A stretch of DNA of 64,000 bases from Pseudomicrostroma phylloplanum (lineage: Eukaryota > Basidiomycota > Exobasidiomycetes > Microstromatales), in NCBI GenBank assembly GCA_039545275.1, contig BCHS01000002.1, positions 1,922,001 to 1,986,000 of the forward strand, read 5' to 3'. The notes under the pieces were generated by a model. That model was not told where the DNA came from. It was given only the letters and a program-made list of their open reading frames with translations, and searched no databases. A program made the position numbers and the translations under genes. Positions 11,801 through 22,403 of the stretch are shown here, in pieces (within the stretch, counting starts at the first letter, position 1; every line of letters begins with the position of its first letter).

Positions 11801-11973
11801 GCTTCGGCGGATGATATAATGTAGTGCTCGGTTTCTGGATCGCATGTCATTATAAGCACTACATTTCACAAATTCTCATAGGTCATAGAATATCATTAAG
11901 ATGACTGCCGACGTGCGTCGGATCATGACAACCTACTCCCTAAATATTCGTCGGGTGTACATTTTATTCATCA

Positions 11974-12556
11974 TTAATACTCGTATCGCTGCTCGTATTG
12001 TTGGACGGCCTCCTGCTGGGCATGACGCTTGGCCTTCTCCTGGTCAAGGTAGTCCAGGCCCTTGGTCTCGAAGAGCTTGTCTACCTCGGCACCGGCGATA
12101 CCAGCTGAGATCAGGAAGGGGAGCAGAAAGGCATAAAGGGGGTGCATGTGTCAGAAAGGTCGGCGTCCACTGTTGCTCCTGCTGTTGCTGTCTCCGTGTT
12201 GCCGAACACTCACCAAGGAGCTCTTTGGCAAATGCGTGGTTCTCCGTCTTGCCTTCCCTCTCCTGCCTCTGCTCGTAGAGCCTCATGGCCTCAAAGGCTG
12301 TACACGAACAGTCGAAACAAAGGTCAGCTGCAGTTCGACGAGGGTAGAGAAGAGGAGCGCTCGACTTACCAGCGGCTCCTCCGACGAGCTCGTGAGAGAA
12401 TTTGGCCTCGTGCTCTTTTGGTGGAGAATAGGGGGGCTTTGTAGAAGTCAGTAGCAAGTTCAAGGCTGATGCCTTTGCTCCTAGGGATGCTCAATGCTCA
12501 CCCTGGCCGGAGGAGTTGTAGACGTCAGAGCGGCTCTCGTGCGAAAAGAATCCCAT
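11974..12556 (-). CDS. CipC-like / DUF3759 stress protein
   Basis: CipC-family proteins are small soluble fungal proteins induced by antibiotics, stress or host contact; their biochemical role is not known. There are four exons: 12502-12556, 12370-12465, 12214-12297 and 11974-12104. All junctions are GT-AG, giving 121 aa. The assembled protein starts MGFFSHESRSDVYNSSGQ and carries the family signature: EAKFSHELVGGAAAFEAM, then HAFAKELLAGIAGAEVDKLF, then ETKGLDYLDQEKAKRHAQQ near the C-terminus. The first intron would be only 36 nt (12466-12501), and its acceptor is the least certain junction. A TATA box sits about 80 bp upstream of the start, which fits an inducible gene. Confidence 0.85.
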
Positions 12557-12630
12557 GTTGATTATAGTGAGATGTGTGAGTGTGGTAGTGTGGTGAACGA
12601 TTGAGCTGTTTCAGATGCTAGGGTGAGCTG

Positions 12631-12638
12631 TTTATATA
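12631..12638 (-). promoter_or_regulatory. TATA box of CipC-like gene
   Basis: On the minus strand the sequence reads TATATAAA about 75-82 bp upstream of the CipC-like ATG at 12556. It is one of the few strong TATA elements in this window. The assignment to this gene is by position only. Confidence 0.5.
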
Positions 12639-13355
12639 CACGAGCCTCGGTCAAGGGCTTGTTGCTTCCAAAGGCTTCCGAGGGGCAGTGTGCCCCTCCA
12701 CCACAGGCAAGGCAACGCCCTACGAAGGCCATGCCAGCACAAATGCCAGCCCAAGCTCGTGCTTTCACCTTGAGCAAGGCAGTGCGTGCCTATTGGATTG
12801 CCCGAGACACCCCTCCCTGCCTCCACACCGACGATGTCCCCCTGCCTACCTGTCTGCCATGGTGGGCTCAGCCCCGACTTCGGCAACGAGCTGCGAAGCA
12901 ACGGAGCTCAGAGGACAAGGGCGTGATGCGTGCGGCCCTTACGCGCTCTTGCAGACCAACACCCTCACCCCGCTGCCGAGGCCGGCGAAACCGCCACTCC
13001 AGATGCCGGCGGCAGAATTCGGCAGGACCTTGCCGGCAGACAGGAATAGGTCGGGCGTGCACGCGCCCCAGGGCGAGGCGGCTACAAGGCTGGTGAGGAG
13101 CGTTAAGGATATCGTCAAGGCACAGGCAAAGGCAGGACGATGGCGCCCACATTTCTATGTTCCTGATAGCTAGCATCGTGCAAGTTGGATGATATATCAG
13201 GTGCATCGGAATCCAGGCAGTCGCGGCAGTATCGCCTGAGTGGAGGAGCCAGACGCGCTTCTTCCAGGCCCGCCTCGCGACTCTACTCCCACTCCGTCCG
13301 CGTACCAGTCCACAGTGACCAAGGCCCCCCTCGCCCAAAGTGTGTGAAACCATCC
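12639..13355. other. Intergenic region, CipC-like / AN1 gene
   Basis: About 700 bp separate two divergent genes. Open frames exist on both strands, but they are Arg/Pro/Cys-rich, lack recognisable motifs and are not joined by credible splice sites. I see no gene here; it presumably holds both promoters and leaders. Confidence 0.4.
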
Positions 13356-14063
13356 ATGGAGTTCGGGACCAACTGCCACCTCTCCACCTGCCTTCACCTC
13401 TCCTTCCTCCCCCTCTCCTGCCCTTTCTGCCATCACTCCTTTTGCGAGTCCCACTTCCTTCCGCGACAGCACAACTGCACTGCCCCCGGCAGCACGGATA
13501 ATGTCCTGAGCAGCAACGAGGTGCTCAAGAGAGTACTCCGCGCGAATCCTGCTGCTACAGGTGGGACTGGAGCTTCGACTGGAACTGGAGCTGGAGGAGC
13601 AAGGTTGCCGTGTCAGAAGAGGGGATGTAAGAAGTTCAGCCTCGAGGTTGGCAAGGAGGGCAGTGCCAGCAATGGGGCAAGCCACAGCCGAGCTGGACAA
13701 GAGGGAGCACAGGCGAGGATAGTGGTCAAGGATGGCACGGATGTGCAGACAACAGGGAGAGCATTTGAGCATGCTGCTCCCACTTGCGTTAATTGCAAGG
13801 GCCTCTATTGCATGGGGTGAGTAAGGGCGAAGAAGCGCACTCCTTTTCAGAGCACAAAGTGGGCCGCCCCTCTCATCATGCTGATCCCTGGTTCCTCTAC
13901 CTCCAGACACGTCGCCCCTCGTGCTCACGACTGTCAAGCACCTCCGCCTCCCACCGAGGGACAGCAGAGGATGAACGCTGCCGAAGAAAGGAAACGCAAG
14001 GCGAGGGAGATCCTCAGCAAGAACTTCGCAAGTCGAGGAGCTAGCGCAACTTCGAAGAAATGA
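13356..14063 (+). CDS. AN1-type zinc finger protein
   Basis: AN1 fingers are small zinc modules often linked to ubiquitin/proteasome and stress adaptors (yeast Cuz1, human ZFAND2). Exons are 13356-13816 and 13907-14063, with a 90-nt intron GTGAGT...CAG, giving 205 aa. The first AN1 finger is at the N-terminus: GTNCHLSTCLHLSFLPLSCP, then FCHHSFC and H-x5-HNC. The second, more divergent finger spans the intron: LPCQKRGCKK begins the segment, and CVNCKGLYCMG is spliced to HVAPRAHDC. The C-terminus is a basic helix (AAEERKRKAREILSKNF). The two-finger layout resembles ZFAND2/Cuz1-like proteins. The start at 13356 places the finger at residues 5-45 as usual. The stop is 101 bp from the convergent HFM1 stop. 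Confidence 0.85.
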
Positions 14064-14164
14064 AGTAGGTGATAAAGGGTCATTGATTGGAATGAAACAC
14101 AAATCTAGAGCGCCCGCTTTGGACCACTTCGAGGGCCTCCAGCTGCTGGCCTCTCTTCTTGTCT

Positions 14165-17100
14165 TTACTCCTCATCCCGAGTGTGGGCAAGAAGCCAGGC
14201 TTCGAGGTGCTCTTCGTCCTCCAGAAGGCCTTCAAGATCCTCGACTGCTATATCTTCCTCCCCCATCGCCTCTACTCCCTCGACCGACTGCAGGTGGGCA
14301 TCCATGCCGACGTCTCGGACCAGCGGGTCAATACTGGGGCTGCTAGTTCGTGGAGGCGAGGTTCGCAAGAAGAGGGACTGCTGCTTGCGTACACCTTGGG
14401 CTGCAGAGGCATGTTGTTGGACGTGGTGTCCTTGAGATCGTTCGGCCAAGGTGGTGAATCTGTCTTCTGGATCAAAGTCTACTCCAGGACTTGCTTCCTC
14501 CTTCCTTATGGCTCCCTGCGCGCTATCAGGGGGCTCTGTTGCTTCCTCCATCATCTCTAAAGGGAATCCAAGCTCCAGCTCGTCCTCCGACTCTTGACTC
14601 TCTAAATCTGCGACGGCCATGAATGCGTCCACACACTCCTCGGTATTTTCAGGATTCTTGATTCGCTTGGCGTTCCTTCGACGCTTCCAGAGCTGCTTCT
14701 GCGGGTGTTCGCCTACGCCGCTGGCTGCAGTCTGCTCGGCACCTTCTCCAAGGCTGGCAATGAGACGATTTACGGCGGGTGGCGATGGTGATGGCCGTGC
14801 CAGCTCGTCCAAGAGATCGTTGCCGTCGTCACTTGGAGCCCCAGGCATAATGGGCAAATCGCCCCATAGAGCGGCCCGCTTCGGCCTGTTGTTGGCTGTA
14901 GTGGTAGCTTTAGCTCGATCGTGAGTCTTGAAAAGGGAGCTCTTAACGATGGCCGTTGCGTCTGGATTGGCTCTAGAGGGACCGTGTATCGCTCCAGACG
15001 CAGTGTGGGCGGTATGTTCCTCGCCATCAAAGCCCGTCGGAAAGGTCTTGCGGGGGAGCACGAGCCCCTTCGTTGAAGGACCAGGATCGTGGTGAGGTCC
15101 ACTCTGGGCATTCGTCACACCAGCTAGTTGCTCAAGACGATACAGGACGGCTGAGACAAAATGCGCTCACTATCAGTGAAAGGCCACCCGACGGCACGAA
15201 ACGCTGTGTGACTCACATCGGTTCTCCTCATCCAACGTTCCTGGGCCTTTGGCGCCTCTTTGCTTCCCGCTTTTGTCAGTCGCTGGTGGATTGGGCAGAC
15301 CTTCGCGGCAACAGAGATGCCGGCAGGAGGCCTTGCAGCGATGCCTGCATTGGAAGTTGCCATTGGGCAGCCTGGGAGCTTCCTGCTCATGTGCATCGGT
15401 ATGAGCCCTACTCTGTAGCTTGGTCTGTCGAGCGGGCTTGGCCTTCTTAGACTGCTTCTCAGGTTGGGGGGGCGGGCAGACAAGCTCGCTTGATGAGCTG
15501 ATCGTACCGTCGTTGTCCTGGAGCTGGGCCTCGGAGTGCCAATCGTCTTTGAAAAGATCATCGCAATCCTCGAGACCTTGAAGCTCTGTAGGGAGGTCGC
15601 GACTCTCAGGAAACTGTGGCTCGATCTGAGGGAACCAGGTGGGGTCCACGTCAGGCTTGATCTCTCGACGTACGGCTGATCCAGCTACCTCATCGCAGGC
15701 CGCCTTGACGACAATACTCTGATCGGCATTGATCAAGTTGCACTGAATCTGGAAAGATTTCGGTTCACTTAGAGTCCTCAGAGGAGTCCTCCGGTAGTCG
15801 AGCAAGACCTCATTGTCAGATGTATGGGCGAAGACTGTGCAGAAGAAAGGCATGCTCTCTCGATTCTTCAGCTTGGGTAGGGCGTTTTTTGCTTTGAGAA
15901 GCTCAATCTTCACTTGAATGGTGACAACCACGGTTTGTTCGGCCCCACTCTCTTCATGCTTTCTCTTTCGTGACGGCTTTCCTGCCTCCTTGATCTCCAA
16001 CGACAAATGTGGCAGAGCAGCAGCCATCAAAATGATCTTGTGCCCGAATGGTGGCTTCCGATTGAGCAGGTGTTCAATCCGATATGGCTCGCAAGCACTA
16101 ACATCCTGATAGGAGAGGATACCTGACGCGGCGAAGATTTTGATGCTCTTTTCGCCAATGCCCTCGATTTGCCTGAGTGTGGCGGAGGAGCTGTCCCACG
16201 CCCTGCCATTGATGGACCGAAGACTGCATCGAGCGACGAGGGACCGGAAATCAGTGAGCTACGGCACACCATGTCCCAGCCTCGAGTTTCCCTGTCTCAC
16301 AGTTCCAACGCGCTGCTGAGAGTAGTGACATCCTTCTTGGATAGAGCCGCATCCAGCGCTGCCTTGACAATCTGCGGACAGTGTCTGAGGGGAAAGGGCA
16401 ATATCAGCTTTCAGCCCTGCCTGGAGTCCTCGAGCGGTGCTCAGGGTCACAAAACTCACCGGAAGATGATGAGGATGTCGCCAATGGGATTGACGGGTGC
16501 GATCTCAGTCTTGAGTAGGCGCTGCAGAGGCAGCGCGGACAGGATCCCCTGTATGATCAAGTTGACTTTGTCCGGGACCCCAGCCACTTTTTCGGGGGGA
16601 TACCGTATCTCGCTATTCGACTTCAAGGCGACATAGGCCGCCCGCTCTCCTTGACGAATGCGAATGTCAGAGAACTCTTTTGCTCGAGAGACAAAGGAGA
16701 GAAGGTCTTTGATGCTTGCGTACTGTAGTTGAAGCAGCTGCAGCATGGTATCGAAAGAGATGTAATACTTTGAGAGGATTTCGCCGAAGTCAGTCGAGCT
16801 TAGTACGCCTCCATCGCTCGTCGCAATAAGCTGGTGAGTACCGAGATCAGACAGCGCTGCGCCGCAAACATCTCGAAGGACTTGCAGGGGGCTCTTGCCG
16901 TCGTCTGTTGCTTGTTGACAGTAGTATGAGGGATTCTTCTGCATTCTGACGTACAGAAAAGTCCTCTGAAGCCACCTCTCGATGTCAGCTAGGGTACAAC
17001 CGGTACGTAGCCCGATCTCAGAATTGACATGCTCGACAAGTTCTTCGTGTAGACTGCTCTCGATTGTCGTCTGTCCAGATGCCAATGTCTTATAGAAGTC

Positions 17101-20012
17101 TACTTTGGATTCTTCGGTCATTATGACGGCACTGCCTGTAATGATCAGTGATGGGCATCAGCATTTTTCCCGTCACGTTCAATTGATTTGATCGTGCTGA
17201 AGCTTACCTTGTTTGTCGAACTGTGGACGACCTGCGCGTCCCATCATCTGAATCAGATCCAGCTCAGGGACCTCCGTCTGCAGCAATATCAAAACAGGAT
17301 AGTGAGCACTGGTATCAACGCTTGTTAAGCTCGCAGAGCCTGCTTACCCAGGAGCCGTTGTATCGCTTCGTCCCTCGAACGATCTTTGGAAAGGAAGAGG
17401 GTCAGAGGCAGAGATGCAGCAATAGAGCAAGCGCTCACTTACTACACAGTACGCTGGAAGGTTGATTCCGACCGCTAGCGTCGAAGTGCAGCACAATGCA
17501 ATGATGTTGCCTTTCAGAAATTCTGCCTCCACCGTCTTACGGTCTTGCAACGTGAGTCCAGCGTGATGGTAAGCGATGCCCAGGGCTGCCAGCTCCCGCA
17601 ATCGCGTATCTGAATAGTCAGGTACCTCAGTGGGCTTGCGCCAAGGAGCGTTGCTGGTCTCAAGCCGCTTGAGATAGCCCTCCTTGACCTTTTCAGCAGC
17701 CTGCGTGGTTGCCTTGCGGGTAGGCACAAAGATGAGGGTAGCCTTGCCTCTTGAATGCGCACTAATGACATCGAAGAGCTTCTGGTTAAGAGTGCTCTGG
17801 AAAGACCATTCGTCACCTGGGGACTTGAATCCCAAAACCGTTCGCTGGAGCGCAACGGGCCTGTACTCTTCGCCAAAGCGGAAGACTCTGGCAGCGTCCT
17901 TGAGTAGAGCACTACCGGACAGATTGTGATCCCTGTTCCCGTTGCTGGTCCCACCAACTGAGCGCCTGCCAATCCACTCGGCAATGTCCACCGCATTCGG
18001 TATGGTAGCTGAGACGGCTACAACTCGTGTGTTGTTGCCAAAAGTGCACATGCGTGCGACTACGATTTCGAGGCAAGCGCCTGCGATTGGTGCAATTTCG
18101 TGAGCATTCCCAGTGTGCCCGCCACTTGCTGATCTGTCTCACCTCTAGTCTTCTCTTGCAGAGTGTGAATCTCGTCGATCAAAAAGAGGCGAAACTTATC
18201 GAGCAGCTTTCGATGAGCTGTCCAGTTGCGCGTCAGGCTGGGCAGTAGGCGAAGACAGATTCGATTGACACCGAAGGTCAGGACCGTCTGCGATTGCGGA
18301 ATCGGTCTCTTGGGTCTCACCTGTCCCACTTCTCCTGCGCAGGCCAGTAAGTCAATCGAAGGCATTGTTAGGCTCCCTTCGGCAGCCAAGCACTCCGGAG
18401 TCCATGATGCCCCGACTCACAGGAGTGGTCACAATGATCCTTGCTCTGTAAGCTGCCTCCAGTCCTGAGAAGCGGCTGTCGCCCTGGGCGTTGAGACACA
18501 TAAGGCGCCTTCAGTGTAGTGCTAGCAAGAGAAGTAGCGGCCGCCACTTACCGTCAGCTCAACTACAGGGCATCCTACGGTCTCGAACCGGGATTGCCAG
18601 TCCTGGGCACGTTCTGAGCAGAGAGCTTTTGTAGGGGCCATGTATACTGCCTGTGGGTGGCAGAAAGAGACCTTTCCTTAGTGAGAGCGCCTATACTGCG
18701 CATCTTTCCCCAGACCGAAGCGGTCACCTTCTCGTCCCTGCCCTGCACTAGCATCTTGATGATAGCAAGTTCGAACAAGGTCGTCTGAATAGCAACACGC
18801 GATGGGAGAGAGTCAGTCTGCGTCCCGGCATCGTGACCTGCTCACATCGCGACATCACCTTGCCTGATCCGGTCTAGACATCAATGATCCGAGTCAAAGT
18901 TGTTGTTCAGGAGCCCAGTCATTCAATGTGGGGCGCAAGAGCTTACCGGCGCAGACACTACTATATTATCATCGCTGTTGTACAACTGGCAAGATTTGTG
19001 AAAGAGAATTCGTGCTCACTCAGCGCCAGATCCTCGGCATCAATCACGTTCGTTTGATGACTGACAGCCTCGAAACAGATCCTGAGATTAGCATATCATC
19101 ACAGGAGCTCAGTCAGTATGGACACCCATTCCCACTAAGCAACGACGAAGCTGCCTGCTCACGATTGAACTTTGTTGAACAGAGGAAAGCGAAAAGCACA
19201 TCGGTACCTGTCTGGAAGGACGGTGAGAGGGACGAGCTGTGGACCTGGCTGTATCGAGTGTGGCACAGAGCCACATGGGCTGGCGGAAGCCGCTGCCACA
19301 AGAGGACAATGAAAAGCAGATCGTCAGCATCACTACTACGCTCTTTACCCCCGATGCAAGCAGAGGAGCCAGAGGAACTTGTGCAGGCTCGTCGAAGGGC
19401 ATTTGTCTGCCGTTGCACTCAGACTTGAGGCTTCTCGCTCGTACCAACATTTCAAATATTGGCGAGTGCCTTGCGCCTGGGCTCCCATTGCAGGAGCTGT
19501 TACTGCTGTGAGGAAGTGAGGGCAGAGGTGAGTATATGCACTGGCGAGGAGCTCTCTGTAGCTCAGTTCTTCTTCACCGCAGTCTGACGGGCCAGAAGAG
19601 TTTGCTGAAGGGTCATCGTTGCTCAATTGATCACCGCCGTCGTTCCAAAAGTCATGCTCGGAACTTCTCTCCTCAGGTACGTCCTTTGCCCGCGCTGATG
19701 GTGATCCATTTCCTCCACTCCTGCAGGCCGGGAGGATAACATCTCTTCCTTCTCGCCCTGCAAGAGCAAAAGGTTGCCGGTGAGTTTGTCCCAGGGCTGG
19801 TAAGAAGCGCGATGATGCAGACATGTCCAGCTGATCAGGTGGACGGTGATACATGGTACCAGAGAATCAATGGAGAGGATCGCCTTGAGCGTTTGCGTGG
19901 CCTGGCGAGTCGAAGCCCGTGCGCGTCGCGGAAAGCGGAGAGCGAAAGTGGAAAGCGGAAAGGGAGTCTCACTCACGGGTCCACACCACGACCTCGTTCC
20001 TAAGCTGTCCAT
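14165..20012 (-). CDS. HFM1: Meiotic DNA helicase Mer3/HFM1
   Basis: Mer3/HFM1 is a meiosis-specific Ski2-like 3'-5' helicase that stabilises and extends recombination intermediates on the crossover pathway. Exons on the minus strand that I could phase are 19349-19406, 19163-19292, 19066-19081, 18947-18985, 18859-18873, 18728-18784, 18552-18650, 18421-18483, 18321-18334, 18143-18237, 17443-18080, 17348-17383, 17208-17277, 16460-17135, 16301-16384, 15217-16223 and 14165-15150. Introns are 56-86 nt. Motifs in order: LPDRYR, SAP-TGSGK-T (Walker A), APTKALCSE, LIDEIH, VSATIPN, the helicase C domain with YHHAGL, then QMMGRAGRPQFDKQG. The Sec63/HhH region follows (ALELLRSINGRAWD, LRQIEGIGEKS), then a C-terminal zinc motif C-x3-C-x3-C-x3-CC, and an acidic tail ending LLAHTRDEE. 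N-terminal exons are unresolved: candidate starts are 20012 (12 codons then GTGAGT) and 19854. Confidence 0.9.
18859..18873 (-). other. HFM1: 15-nt micro-exon of HFM1 encoding T-G-S-G-K
   Basis: This exon reads ACCGGATCAGGCAAG on the minus strand and encodes exactly the Walker A residues Thr-Gly-Ser-Gly-Lys. It is preceded by a TAG acceptor and followed by a GTGATG donor. Both flanking introns are phase 0, so skipping would delete the ATP-binding loop without a frameshift. Confidence 0.75.
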
Positions 20013-20101
20013 GTCTTCGGACGTAGCCTAGGCGCCAGCTTGGCCTGACATCCTCGCCCTACCGTGTCTCCAACTCTCCCTATATCCCCACCCCGGGCCT
20101 C
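20013..20101. promoter_or_regulatory. Divergent promoter, HFM1 / coiled-coil protein
   Basis: Only 89 bp separate the candidate HFM1 start at 20012 from the start at 20102. If HFM1 starts at 19854 instead, the gap is 247 bp. No TATA box is visible. Confidence 0.35.
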
Positions 20102-21699
20102 ATGAGCGTAGCTTCCGTGCCGCCTCCTCTCCCTACCGCAGCGCGGCCCAAGAAGCCTGCAGAAGCGCCCTCTCATGCGGAATTCCTGCTCGCTCAGATC
20201 CGTGCTTCGTTGGCTCAGCTGCACAAAGGTCACGCTCTCGACGCGGTCACTTACCGCGATGTAGACAGCAGACTGAGTAAAGCCGTGCTCAAAGAGCCGC
20301 CACCCTCTAGAGAAGGCAACGGCGGGCTGGAAGTGAGCGAGGGCGACTCTGAGGAGGTCAAGCTAGGAAAGCGCAACACTTGGGTGAGGAAGACGATGGC
20401 CGAGACCGATGTATTGCCCAACATTGTCGAGGCTGCCTTGAACACGGTCGCTGGTCCATTTCTCAGCGGCACATCGGTAAGTTTGACCATCTCTTCCCTC
20501 ATGCCGCGGCGAGGTCTGACATCCTTTGCTCTCATGCAATTCTTCAGATCGATGTTATCGTCGAGCTCGTTTCGCAATCGCAGAAGACCATCGCGGAAGC
20601 CATCACAGATCCCAAAAAGCAGCAAGTCGCTTCCAGATCTGCTTTCGTAGGCCTGAAGGAAGCCCACGGAGGTATGGCACGAGGCGTCTCGGCAGCCAAC
20701 ACCTCCCTTGCCGAGATGAAGCAAAGGATGGATCAAAAACGGCTGCAGGCTGAGGCAAAGAAGCAGGAGAAGAAGGAACGCAAGGAGATGCAGAGAGAGT
20801 TGAAAGAGGAGCGCAATGCAATCAAGGAGCAGATCGCCGCTGGTGTCGGTCAGGGCGGGCCCGATACACACAAAAGCAAGGACGTGCCCAGTGTCACTGC
20901 GCCCCGGGCGGAAGACACAGCCGCCTCATGCCCTGCTTGTGGGAGGCCAGTTGGGCAGATCGACAGCAAAGTGGCTGATAAAGCTACAGTGTGGGCGCAG
21001 ACCCAAGACGAAGAAGAGCCTACAGCTGTCAATGTGACTTCCACGTCATTTGGACCATCCGGTTCTACCGTGACGACGACGTTCACTGCTTTGCCGGACT
21101 TAAGAATTGTCAGTACTCTCCTAATCTCCGGAGGCCCTGTAACGGACAATCGAGGCAAAGCTACGGGGCCCGACGCTGCCGAAGACATGCCAACACAGAA
21201 CCTCGGTGCCAGCATGGAGCAGAGTGAATTGCAGCCGGTTGAATCACCATCATCTGATGCTCGCACACTGTCACGCGTCAGGCGTGATGATCGGTCTGGC
21301 CCATCCGCGTTTAACGCCGACGCTTTGGACTCGCAGAACACGACCCGCGCGATTGACAGGGACGACGAGGTCAGGGACAATGAACATCTATCGAGACACA
21401 CCTCGTTATCAGACCATGAGGCAGCTCGAGATAGCGCACGGGAGCTCACTCATCCTGATGCGCCCAGGCCTACCGATGAGCGAACTCCTGCTAGTGCTCG
21501 CCTCGCTGCACCGCCTGTGCCCGCAAGTCCCGCTCCACCTGCGATCAGAGAGCGCAGTGTGTCAGGCCCGAATCGAAGTGACAACAGCAACCGCCTGCTG
21601 CCCACCAGCGGGTCGGAAGATGCTGCTACAGGGTTCGGACAAGTAGTAGATGTCACTGACAAGAAGCGCAAGGGCTGGAAGAACAAACTGCTCGGCTGA
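20102..21699 (+). CDS. Unrecognised coiled-coil protein with Lsb1-like N-terminus
   Basis: I do not recognise this protein as a whole. Exons are 20102-20476 and 20548-21699, with a 71-nt GTAAGT...CAG intron in phase 0, giving 508 aa. Residues about 20-55 (AEFLLAQIRASLAQLHKGHA then YRDVDSRLSKA) resemble the helical N-terminus of Lsb1/Csh3-type SH3 proteins, but there is no SH3 domain. Residues about 95-165 form a conserved-looking block (VLPNIVEAALNTVAGPFLSG joined to IDVIVELVSQSQKTIAEAI). A charged coiled coil of about 50 residues follows (MKQRMDQKRLQAEAKKQEKK and on), then an isolated C-x2-C (SCPACGRPVGQ). The rest is Ser/Asp/Pro-rich disorder. The C-terminus is basic (DKKRKGWKNKLLG). The intron supports a real gene. 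An endocytic or actin-linked adaptor role is only a guess from the N-terminal resemblance. Confidence 0.75.
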
Positions 21700-22403
21700 G
21701 GGAAGAACCTGTAGGATACAGAAGCAGGAGACCATGTCGAAGGCGTCACGATTTGGAATCGTGTGTAAGTCCCCTCTTGACTCCTTGCCAAGTATGTATC
21801 GTTGCAAGACAAGTCTTCAGAATCCGGTGGGTCCGGAGGAAGCAGCGTGGAGAAGGGCAGGTCAGCAAAGCCAAGCAAGCCCAATTTGTCAGAAGGAAGC
21901 ATTGGTCCGAAGCAGGCGGAGTGCGGCCTGAGAGGGATGTGCATCTATTGTGCCTTGGCGGTGGGTGGGGAGATGTTGGCATCAGGGAAGCAGAAGCGAG
22001 GCTTCCGGGGTGCAGCAGCCTTGACTTTGACGGATGTCTACCCTTTGCACCTCCGTCGGAACTCGGCGCCTGTTTTAATGGCCTCCCGCGGAGCTGTGCC
22101 CGTGCCTGAGTCCGGATCAAGCGTGCCGCGCAGTGGTGCCACACTGTTATGAGAGGTCATACCCACGCGCCCTCCCATCTCCCTCTCCGCCGCCCACACC
22201 TCGTGCCGCCTTCGCACCATTAAATCCATTCCTTTCCCAGTCTCTTCGTTTCATTCATATACCATCTCCCTCCCGTGGACGTTTAGTAGCGCCGCCGCTC
22301 GGCCACTAGACAGCAGGCATTGACTTGGACCCGGCCCGGTCTTGGCCTGCCCTTGATTCATTTACCTGCCCCACAAGCCCTCTCCCATCGAGACTGAGCC
22401 ATC
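21700..22403. other. Upstream region of P4-ATPase
   Basis: About 700 bp lie between two same-direction genes. Open frames in several registers show no conserved motifs. The last 200 bases are CT-rich and look like a promoter plus 5' leader. Nothing else was identified. Confidence 0.4.

Noticed and set aside
12623..13173. Overlapping plus-strand frames between CipC-like and AN1 genes
   Set aside because: They are Arg/Pro/Cys-rich, mutually overlapping in different frames and not conserved in pattern; no splice sites join them sensibly to the AN1 gene.
18570..18600. B-box-like sequence on the minus strand (CCCGGTTCGAGAC)
   Set aside because: It lies inside the HFM1 exon encoding the segment DWQSRFETVGCPVVELT; no tRNA fold surrounds it.
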